From NCBI GenBank assembly GCA_045586385.1, contig JAZNAE010000039.1, forward strand, positions 1 through 28,767: DNA of 28,767 bases, read 5' to 3'. This document shows, piece by piece, positions 23,838 to 28,767 of this stretch. Positions within the stretch are counted from its first letter, which is position 1. Every line of letters begins with the position of its first letter. Position numbers and translations under genes: made by a program. The notes under the pieces are model-generated. The model searched no databases. It had not been told where the DNA came from and was given only the letters and a program-made list of their open reading frames with translations. The DNA comes from Suilimivivens sp045586385. Its GTDB lineage: Bacteria; Bacillota; Clostridia; Lachnospirales; Lachnospiraceae.

Positions 23838-24377
23838 TTATCCAAAATATCTCGCAAGTAAACCTTCGAAAGCTTTACCATGTCTAGCTTCGTCCCTCGC
23901 CATTTCATGAACGGTGTCATGAATAGCGTCAAGATTTAATGCTTTTGCTCTCTTGGCAAGGTCAAACTTACCTGCTGTTGCACCATTTTCAGCATCTACT
24001 CTCATTTCAAGGTTCTTCTTGGTGGAATCTGTTACAACTTCACCTAAGAGTTCTGCAAACTTAGCAGCATGCTCTGCCTCTTCCCATGCAGCCTTTTCCC
24101 AGTAAAGACCGATTTCAGGATAACCTTCTCTGTGAGCAACTCTTGCCATAGCAAGGTACATACCAACTTCAGAGCATTCTCCTTCAAAGTTAGCACGAAG
24201 ATCCATAATGATATCTTCGGGAGCACCCTTAGCTACACCAACTACATGTTCAGCAGCCCATGTTTTTTCACCTGCCTGAGCAGTAAACTTTTCAGCGGGA
24301 ACACCACAAATCGGGCATTTTTCCGGTGCTGCATCTCCTTCATGAACATAACCACAAACCTGACATACAAATTTCAT
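23838..24377 (-). CDS. Reverse rubrerythrin (peroxide/oxygen reductase)
   Basis: This 179-residue protein has an N-terminal rubredoxin domain and a C-terminal ferritin-like diiron domain, the reversed domain order found in clostridial rubrerythrins. The rubredoxin iron ligands are C5, C8, C21 and C24 (VCQVCG, KCPICG). The diiron ligands lie in FEGECSEVGMY, EEAEHAAKF and DEARHGKAF. These enzymes reduce hydrogen peroxide and oxygen with electrons from NADH via partner proteins and protect strict anaerobes. AAGGAGA precedes the start on the minus strand. The PerR-type gene lies 89 bases upstream in the same direction, and cotranscription or PerR control is likely. Confidence 0.92.
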   Translation of the reverse strand: MKFVCQVCGYVHEGDAAPEKCPICGVPAEKFTAQAGEKTWAAEHVVGVAKGAPEDIIMDLRANFEGECSEVGMYLAMARVAHREGYPEIGLYWEKAAWEEAEHAAKFAELLGEVVTDSTKKNLEMRVDAENGATAGKFDLAKRAKALNLDAIHDTVHEMARDEARHGKAFEGLLARYFG

Positions 24378-24466
24378 AATATTAATCTCCTTTTCTTTTA
24401 AATAGTGGTTCTAAAGCGAACCGTTAATTTGTTTTATTCTTCACATGAATTAAAAATCCATGTTAC

Positions 24467-24856
24467 TTACGATTTAAATAAGCAACAGTTACTGCATTTA
24501 CCATAGAAGTAAGTGAAATGACCTTCTATCATCCCATTAAATTTTTTACTTGCAGTTTCATTGATAAACGCCAAATCTTCCATGTCTAAATCAATTACGC
24601 TTCCACACTCCTTACAAATGAAATGATAATGAGGGGAGGTATCTGCATCAAAATGGTCTACACCATCACCTACACGTATTCTGGCAATCTCTCCGATATC
24701 CGCAAGTAGTGTAAGATTTCGGTATACAGTACCGAGACTGATGTTGGGAAAGTTCTGGCGGACATTCATATAAACGGTGTCTGCCGTAGGATGATCCTTC
24801 CTTTCTCTTAGAAATTCCATAATGGAATCCCGTTGTTTGCTGTGTTTAAGATTCAT
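24467..24856 (-). CDS. perR: PerR-type peroxide-sensing repressor (Fur family)
   Basis: This is a 129-residue Fur-family regulator. The winged helix is at residues ~5-60 (NISLGTVYRNLTLLADIGEI). The structural zinc site is C81/C84 and C121/C124. By comparison with Bacillus PerR, the sensing site is H22, D70, H76 and H78, plus D89 (CGSVID). An Asp rather than Glu at the last place is typical of PerR as opposed to Fur. The C-terminus is short and ends just after the second Cys pair. It sits upstream of reverse rubrerythrin and has a palindrome over its own promoter, both consistent with peroxide-responsive control. AAAGGA precedes the ATG on the minus strand. Confidence 0.85.
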   Translation of the reverse strand: MNLKHSKQRDSIMEFLRERKDHPTADTVYMNVRQNFPNISLGTVYRNLTLLADIGEIARIRVGDGVDHFDADTSPHYHFICKECGSVIDLDMEDLAFINETASKKFNGMIEGHFTYFYGKCSNCCLFKS

Positions 24857-24890
24857 TCTTAAATCCTTTCTTTTTGAAACTAGTAACTAT

Positions 24891-24928
24891 TACTGATATC
24901 AGTATAACAAATTATGGAGATATGTCAA
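24891..24928 (-). promoter_or_regulatory. perR promoter with 14-base palindrome
   Basis: On the minus strand, TTGACA (24923-24928) and TATACT (24901-24906) are 16 bases apart. The perfect palindrome TACTGATATCAGTA (24891-24904) overlaps the -10 and the start point, a typical place for an autorepressor to bind. Confidence 0.72.
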
Positions 24929-25043
24929 TACTTTTTAATAAATTTTTTATAGAATCCGTTTTTCTTTTATAATTACAGTAAAAAATATATGCTATAATAA
25001 TAACGAAAAGACAGTTACAATGCATTTTTGTTGAGGGATATTC

Positions 25044-26528
25044 ATGAAATTCAGGACAAGGATACTGATTACATTTTTGACAATTATTTTACTCCCAAGT
25101 GTACTTGCACTTACGGCATTTCTCCTTATCGGGACATTTTTAGCAAGGGGCCAGGCAGAGTATGGATTTAGTAATAAGGACTATAATGTATGGATTGATC
25201 CCACTGCGGCATCCAGAATTATGTCGGATGAGATTTTCAGGGAAGCGGAGGAAAAATTAAAAAATAATCCTAAGGCTTTAGAAGATGAAGAAATCTTAAG
25301 AGAATTTAATGAGCAACTTGCGGATAGGGCATCGTACATAATTATCCGTAAAAATGATGAAATGTATTATGCGGGGAATCAGGCGGCAGCAGAAAAGATA
25401 TTTGATAAACTTCCGGATTTTGAGGAAGAAAATATTGATTCCCAAATGGCAAAGAGCGTTTACTATGATGATATGAAAAAGACCGTCAGACAAAAAGACT
25501 TTTATTATCCGGACAAAAGCCGGGGAAGCTTTTTTGTGGTAACCACAGCAAACCCCATCATATCCAGAACTTTATTCTACGATATGGGTATTGCTATTCT
25601 CTTTATTTTGTTTATTACCAGTTGGTTCTTAACCAGATGGATTAAAAGAGGCGTATTTGAGCCGATTAACCAGTTAAATGTTGCCATGCAGAATATAGCA
25701 GAAGGCAATTTGGAATATATGCTTTCTACTGAAAACGAAGGGGAAATTGGGGAGCTTTATCGGAACTATGAAGATATGAGACTTAGGTTAAAAGAGTCTA
25801 CCGATGAAAAGATTTTTGCGGAAAAGCAGAATAAGGAATTGGTAAGTAACATTTCCCATGATTTAAAAACACCGATTACAGCTATTAAAGGATATGTGGA
25901 AGGCATTATGGACGGGGTTGCCGATACCCCCGAAAAAATGGATAAATATATTAAAACCATTTATAATAAAGCTAATGATATGGATAGACTGATTAATGAG
26001 CTTACGGTTTATTCGGGAATTGATTCCAACAGAATTCCTTATCATTTCCACAGACTGAACGTATCGGAATATTTCGGAGATTGTGTGGAAGAGGTGGGTC
26101 TGGATTTGGATTCCAGAGGTATATCTCTTGATTACTCCAATTTGGTATCCCCTGATACACTCATTATTGCAGATCCTGAGCAGATTAAGAGGGTCATCAA
26201 CAATATTATTGGAAACAGTGTTAAATATATGGATAAACCCAAAGGGGAAATAGACATCCGTATTTTAGATGAAATAGATTCTATTCGGGTGGAGATTGAG
26301 GACAACGGAAAAGGGATTGCGGCAAAAGATTTGCCAAATATATTTGAAAGGTTTTACCGAACCGATGCTTCCCGGAATTCTTCCCAGGGTGGTAGCGGTA
26401 TCGGACTTTCCATTGTAAAGAAAATAGTAGAAGACCATGGTGGATATATATGGGCAACCAGCAAAGAGGGCGAGGGAACCTGTATGCATTTTGTGATTCG
26501 TAAATATCAGGAAATGAAGGAGAGATGA
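25044..26528 (+). CDS. Membrane sensor histidine kinase
   Basis: This is a 494-residue HAMP-type sensor kinase. Membrane helices at about 8-33 and 181-199 enclose an extracytoplasmic sensor domain of about 145 residues rich in Glu, Asp and Lys. A HAMP linker follows (~200-252). The phospho-accepting His is H272 (NISHDLKTPITAIKGY). The ATPase has N391 (NNIIGNSVKYM), DNGKG (420-424) and GGSGIGLS (449-456). The signal is unknown. TATAAT at 24993-24998 is a likely -10; no good -35 is seen. GAGGGATATTC before the ATG gives a weak ribosome site. It overlaps the response-regulator gene by four bases, so the two form one operon. Confidence 0.92.
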   Translation: MKFRTRILITFLTIILLPSVLALTAFLLIGTFLARGQAEYGFSNKDYNVWIDPTAASRIMSDEIFREAEEKLKNNPKALEDEEILREFNEQLADRASYIIIRKNDEMYYAGNQAAAEKIFDKLPDFEEENIDSQMAKSVYYDDMKKTVRQKDFYYPDKSRGSFFVVTTANPIISRTLFYDMGIAILFILFITSWFLTRWIKRGVFEPINQLNVAMQNIAEGNLEYMLSTENEGEIGELYRNYEDMRLRLKESTDEKIFAEKQNKELVSNISHDLKTPITAIKGYVEGIMDGVADTPEKMDKYIKTIYNKANDMDRLINELTVYSGIDSNRIPYHFHRLNVSEYFGDCVEEVGLDLDSRGISLDYSNLVSPDTLIIADPEQIKRVINNIIGNSVKYMDKPKGEIDIRILDEIDSIRVEIEDNGKGIAAKDLPNIFERFYRTDASRNSSQGGSGIGLSIVKKIVEDHGGYIWATSKEGEGTCMHFVIRKYQEMKER

Positions 26529-27220
26529 ACATGAGTAAAATATTAATTATTGAAGATGAAGAAGTAATTGCTGACTTAGAGAAGGACTATTTAGAACTGA
26601 GTGGTTTTGAAGTAACAATCCAAAATACCGGCGATGGCGGATTAAAGGCAGCACTTGAGGAAGAATTCGATTTAATTGTGCTGGATTTGATGCTTCCCGG
26701 AATTGACGGATTTGAAATTTGTAAGCGCATCCGCGAAGAAAAAAATATTCCCATTATCATGGTGTCAGCAAAGAAGGATGATATTGATAAAATCAGAGGT
26801 CTCGGACTTGGTGCAGATGATTATATGACCAAGCCTTTCAGCCCCAGCGAGCTTGTTGCCAGAGTAAAGGCACACATGGCAAGATACGACAGACTCGTGG
26901 GTTCTAATCAGCAAAACGGCGATATCATTGAAATCCGAGGAATTAAAATTGATAAAGCTGCCAGGAGAGTTTTTGTAGAAGGAACGGAAAAAGCATTTAC
27001 CGGTAAAGAATTTGATTTACTTACCTTTCTTGCAGAGCATCCTAATCATGTGTACACGAAGGATGAGCTATTCCGTGAAATTTGGGATATGGATTCCATT
27101 GGAGACATTGCAACCGTTACCGTGCATATTAAAAAGATCCGTGAAAAGATTGAGTACGATTCCGCAAAGCCTCAATATATCGAAACGATATGGGGTGTAG
27201 GATACCGCTTTAAGGTGTAA
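26525..27220 (+). CDS. OmpR/PhoB-family response regulator
   Basis: This is a 231-residue regulator with an N-terminal receiver (acidic pocket ED at 10-11, phospho-acceptor D54 in IVLDLMLPG, K103 in MTKPFSP) and a C-terminal winged helix ending WGVGYRFKV. Start codons at 26525 and 26531 are both possible; the first overlaps the kinase stop codon. It is the partner of the kinase just upstream. Its last 29 bases recur almost unchanged at 28582-28610. No terminator lies directly after it; transcription would run into the small RNA gene and stop at the hairpin at 27309-27347. Confidence 0.92.
   Translation: MNMSKILIIEDEEVIADLEKDYLELSGFEVTIQNTGDGGLKAALEEEFDLIVLDLMLPGIDGFEICKRIREEKNIPIIMVSAKKDDIDKIRGLGLGADDYMTKPFSPSELVARVKAHMARYDRLVGSNQQNGDIIEIRGIKIDKAARRVFVEGTEKAFTGKEFDLLTFLAEHPNHVYTKDELFREIWDMDSIGDIATVTVHIKKIREKIEYDSAKPQYIETIWGVGYRFKV
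27191..27219 (+). repeat. Direct repeat copy 1 (response-regulator 3' end)
   Basis: This 29-base stretch (TGGGGTGT, three variable bases, then ATACCGCTTTAAGGTGTA) matches 28582-28610 at 26 of 29 bases. It encodes the last residues of the response regulator. Confidence 0.85.
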
Positions 27221-27225
27221 AGGTA

Positions 27226-27348
27226 TTGACAAAAAGAAAAACAGAATATATCATAAAATTATAAAAAGGTGTTGCCGATAGACGGCTAGTCCTTAGTAAA
27301 TGGTGTACAAAAAGTAACCGTTACCTTGGTCGGGGCGGTTACTTTTTT
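27226..27348 (+). ncRNA. Candidate antitoxin RNA facing the small toxin gene
   Basis: A plus-strand promoter, TTGACA (27226-27231) and TATCAT (27249-27254) with a 17-base spacer, would start a transcript near 27262. This would end at the T-run after the shared hairpin (27309-27347), giving an RNA of about 85 bases. No open frame of note is inside. Its 3' half is complementary to the end of the toxin mRNA, including the 15-base terminator loop, which contains a U-turn-like UUGG. Its first ~27 bases are nearly the same as the start of the toxin mRNA. It is inferred from layout only. Confidence 0.55.
27309..27347. terminator. Bidirectional terminator shared by toxin and antitoxin RNA
   Basis: AAAAAGTAACCG (27309-27320) and CGGTTACTTTTT (27336-27347) form a perfect 12-bp stem with a 15-base loop. 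Both strands read as a stem followed by a T-run. Confidence 0.85.
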
Positions 27349-27431
27349 GTGTCTTGGATATACGCTAACAAAATCGATACAACTATGGTAAGAACCATGA
27401 GTACGATTGAAAGGATCTCAAAATCACTCAT
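27339..27431 (-). CDS. Small hydrophobic type I toxin-like peptide (holin-like/Fst-like)
   Basis: This is a 30-residue peptide gene. The peptide starts MSDFEILSIVLMVLTIVV, continues as one hydrophobic helix to about residue 24 and ends with a polar tail, QDTKK. This is the form of the putative holin-like toxins and of Fst/TxpA-type toxins, which damage the membrane. GAGAGGG (plus 27439-27445) lies 7 bases before the ATG. On the minus strand TTGCAA (27575-27580) and TAAACT (27552-27557), 17 bases apart, give a promoter and a leader of more than 100 bases that can fold. The stop codon lies inside the terminator stem, which is shared with a facing RNA gene. Related peptides are common in clostridia, but usually go unannotated. 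Confidence 0.72.
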   Translation of the reverse strand: MSDFEILSIVLMVLTIVVSILLAYIQDTKK

Positions 27432-27511
27432 AAGTCAGCCCTCTCTTTCGCAAGATTTCCCGATAAAGCAGGGATTTCTATGTAAACAGAGGGTCACAGT
27501 CCCCCTGGAAG

Positions 27512-27542
27512 AAGGACTAACCGCTACCGTTATGGCAACACC
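27512..27542 (-). repeat. Inverted copy of the antitoxin RNA 5' region
   Basis: Read on the minus strand, this holds GGTGTTGCC and CGGTTAGTCCTT separated by 10 bases. On the plus strand, 27268-27294 holds GGTGTTGCC and CGGCTAGTCCTT separated by 6 bases. Both copies lie just inside the two facing promoters. Confidence 0.75.
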
Positions 27543-27569
27543 CGTAGAAATAGTTTATCAGACAAAAGA

Positions 27570-27689
27570 ATGATTTGCAATAAAATATATAAACGAAAAA
27601 ATGATAATTCCAAAAGAAGCAGGGCGGATTGGAAAAAAGAACAAAGAAAAGCTTATGAAGTGATGTATCAGCAGGAACATAGCCGATAA
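27570..27689 (+). other. Short open frame, doubtful gene or gene remnant
   Basis: A 39-residue, Lys/Arg-rich frame (KRSRADWKKEQRKAYEVMYQ near its end) has no ribosome binding site and overlaps the toxin promoter. The charged helical end looks protein-like, perhaps the tail of a lost gene. Nothing else is seen between 27581 and the promoter region of the next gene. Confidence 0.2.
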
Positions 27690-27759
27690 ATCTGATTGTA
27701 AAAATGAAGATACTTGATATAATAGGATTTAATAGATTTGAAGTTGTAGAAGGAGAAAG

Positions 27760-28359
27760 ATGATGAAAAAATATAAAATATTCTTGATTGGAGTATTAAG
27801 TGTATTGATTTTTGCAGTATTGCTACCACAGCCAATTCAAGCATTAATGGTGTTAGTTGAATCACCTATTAAAGATTTTTTTTCACGACATTCATTATTA
27901 CTATGTGTTGTAGCTGGAATAACTCAGGGCTTGTTTGAAGAAGGTGGATATTATCTTGTACTTAGAACTATGCTTAAAAAAGAAAAATCTAAGGAAACAC
28001 CGATTGTATTTGGATTAGGGCGTAGTAGCGTACATATAATATATGATTTGGGAATAATTTTTGCTACTCGTATGAGTGTTTTTGGGTGTTTAATTGCCGT
28101 TGTTGGAAGACTTTTGAGTTTTGGAGCGTTTATGGGATTAACTCTGATAGACTATATATCAATAACAAAAAAACGAGTGGTATATTTAGTTTTAAGTATA
28201 GTGTTTCATGCAATTGTGAATGGAGTGATCTATGCTAATGAATTGGAGCTTTTAAATGGAAATAATAATTTTGAGTCTATGTGTATGATTTGTTTTTCAT
28301 GCGTAGTAATAATAATTTCAGTGTTAATATGCAAAAACTCTTTAAGCGAAGAAGCCTAA
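27760..28359 (+). CDS. YhfC-family intramembrane protease-like protein
   Basis: This is a 199-residue membrane protein with about six hydrophobic helices. The segments GLFEEGGYYLVLR, GLGRSSVHIIYDLG and SIVFHAIVNGVIY provide a Glu-Glu pair, an Arg and two His in membrane helices, the pattern of YhfC proteins, which are related to CAAX/CPBP-type intramembrane proteases. The substrate is unknown; some CPBP members give immunity to bacteriocins. AAGGAGAAAG precedes tandem ATGs at 27760 and 27763. Its codon use is more A/T-rich than the two-component genes before it. It lies inside the segment bounded by the direct repeats and ends at a good terminator. Confidence 0.75.
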   Translation: MMKKYKIFLIGVLSVLIFAVLLPQPIQALMVLVESPIKDFFSRHSLLLCVVAGITQGLFEEGGYYLVLRTMLKKEKSKETPIVFGLGRSSVHIIYDLGIIFATRMSVFGCLIAVVGRLLSFGAFMGLTLIDYISITKKRVVYLVLSIVFHAIVNGVIYANELELLNGNNNFESMCMICFSCVVIIISVLICKNSLSEEA

Positions 28360-28374
28360 CAAATCCCAATTTAT

Positions 28375-28407
28375 AAAGATACTATGCTTAATGTGTAGTA
28401 TCTTTTT
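28375..28407 (+). terminator. Terminator after the YhfC-like gene
   Basis: AAAGATACTA (28375-28384) and TAGTATCTTT (28396-28405) form a perfect 10-bp stem with a T-run. A very similar hairpin occurs at 28657-28688. Confidence 0.85.
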
Positions 28408-28581
28408 CTCTGCCAAAAACCTCGAAATATTTCCACAAAATTCATATAAAATATGAGTTGCTTTTGGGGGGGTATGAGTTACAATTTTTATATCCGCGAA
28501 ATGGTAATATTGCCACTTTTGAAAAGCCTTAAAATACCCCAAAAACAAGGGAAAAAGGCTATACAGAGAAGAAAATAGCGG
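28408..28581. other. Non-coding stretch without recognised gene
   Basis: I see no supported gene. It contains a G7 run near 28467-28474 between two TATGAGTT copies. A minus-strand open frame (28342-28548) has no ribosome site or recognised motif and crosses the terminator. Confidence 0.5.
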
Positions 28582-28610
28582 TGGGGTGTGCTATACCGCT
28601 TTAAGGTGTA
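28582..28610 (+). repeat. Direct repeat copy 2, remnant of a response-regulator 3' end
   Basis: It matches 27191-27219 at 26 of 29 bases. In frame it reads RWGVLYRFKV and a stop, the last residues of an OmpR-type regulator without the rest of the gene. Confidence 0.8.
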
Positions 28611-28656
28611 GTAGATGCCGGATTTGCAGAGATAAGGCTACCGAACTTGTAGAGAA

Positions 28657-28688
28657 AGAGATACTATGCTTCCTGCGTAGTATCTTTT
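28657..28688 (+). terminator. Hairpin terminator near the window end
   Basis: GATACTATGC (28660-28669) pairs with GCGTAGTATC (28675-28684) with one wobble, followed by T4. It lies about 50 bases after the second repeat copy and could be the original terminator of the two-component operon. From here to the end only promoter-like A/T-rich sequence (TATGATAAAAT near 28756) is seen. Confidence 0.75.
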
Positions 28689-28767
28689 CTTTTGCCTGGA
28701 ATGCGGAATATGAAAGAAATAAAGGTAAGTATTGTAATATGGAAAACAAATCTGGTATGATAAAATT

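Noticed and set aside
24407..24422. Small hairpin GGTTC/GAACC between perR and the rubrerythrin gene
   Set aside because: A five-base stem without a T-run is too weak to call a terminator or regulatory element.
27349..27573. Plus-strand open frame of 74 residues opposite the small toxin
   Set aside because: It is explained as the antisense of the toxin gene and its leader; no ribosome site, and the signals on the minus strand are much better.
28342..28548. Minus-strand open frame of 68 residues
   Set aside because: It crosses the terminator stem of the YhfC-like gene, has no ribosome site and no recognised motif; weakly possible as a gene remnant.

Overview
The window looks like a chromosomal piece of a low-GC, Gram-positive anaerobe of the Clostridia, most likely family Lachnospiraceae. 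The evidence is purine-rich Shine-Dalgarno sites, stem-plus-T-tract terminators, Gram-positive lipoproteins, a reverse rubrerythrin with a PerR-type regulator, LytTR/DUF3021/ABC gene order, an archaeal/Thermotoga-type adenosylhomocysteinase and an ECF vitamin transporter component. A CheY and several c-di-GMP proteins suggest a motile bacterium. Genus cannot be fixed from the sequence alone. No rRNA, tRNA, CRISPR array or intact insertion sequence was seen.

Layout. 1-2100: the end of an ABC exporter, a lipoprotein with an SH3 domain, and a nitroreductase that has lost its N-terminus. 2105-4099: a GH120 beta-xylosidase with both catalytic acids and no signal peptide. 4250-10356: an EAL phosphodiesterase with a dead GGDEF domain, a stand-alone CheY, a DUF255 thioredoxin-fold protein, a helical-bundle protein, a membrane protein and a PilZ c-di-GMP receptor. 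10391-13103: a DUF1624 acyltransferase-like membrane protein, a putative heavy-metal exporter and an AraC-type regulator. 13108-18005: a cobalamin riboswitch, a DUF4430 protein and an ECF S component, followed by a 2-hydroxyacid dehydrogenase, an SAH/MTA deaminase and adenosylhomocysteinase. Together these suggest B12 uptake next to recycling of the SAM by-product.

18049-19547: a two-gene HipA-like kinase module. The first protein joins a DNA-binding helix-turn-helix to what looks like the HipA N-subdomain (HipS-like); the second is a compact kinase (HipT-like). Its promoter is near-consensus and carries an operator-like palindrome. 19598-22678: a small STAS-like protein, divergent from a LytTR regulator/DUF3021/ABC-2 operon with a two-turn direct repeat in front. 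22756-24856: a Sel1-repeat lipoprotein, then reverse rubrerythrin and PerR on the minus strand, with a palindrome over the perR promoter. 25044-27220: a two-component system.

27191-28610 is the most unusual part. A 30-residue hydrophobic peptide gene on the minus strand faces a short plus-strand RNA gene; both share a bidirectional terminator, as in type I toxin-antitoxin loci of the par/Fst kind. This locus and a YhfC-type membrane protease gene lie between two near-identical copies of the 3' end of the response-regulator gene, as if a 1.4-kb segment had been inserted there. All functional statements rest on reading the sequence and remembered family features; no database search was run.
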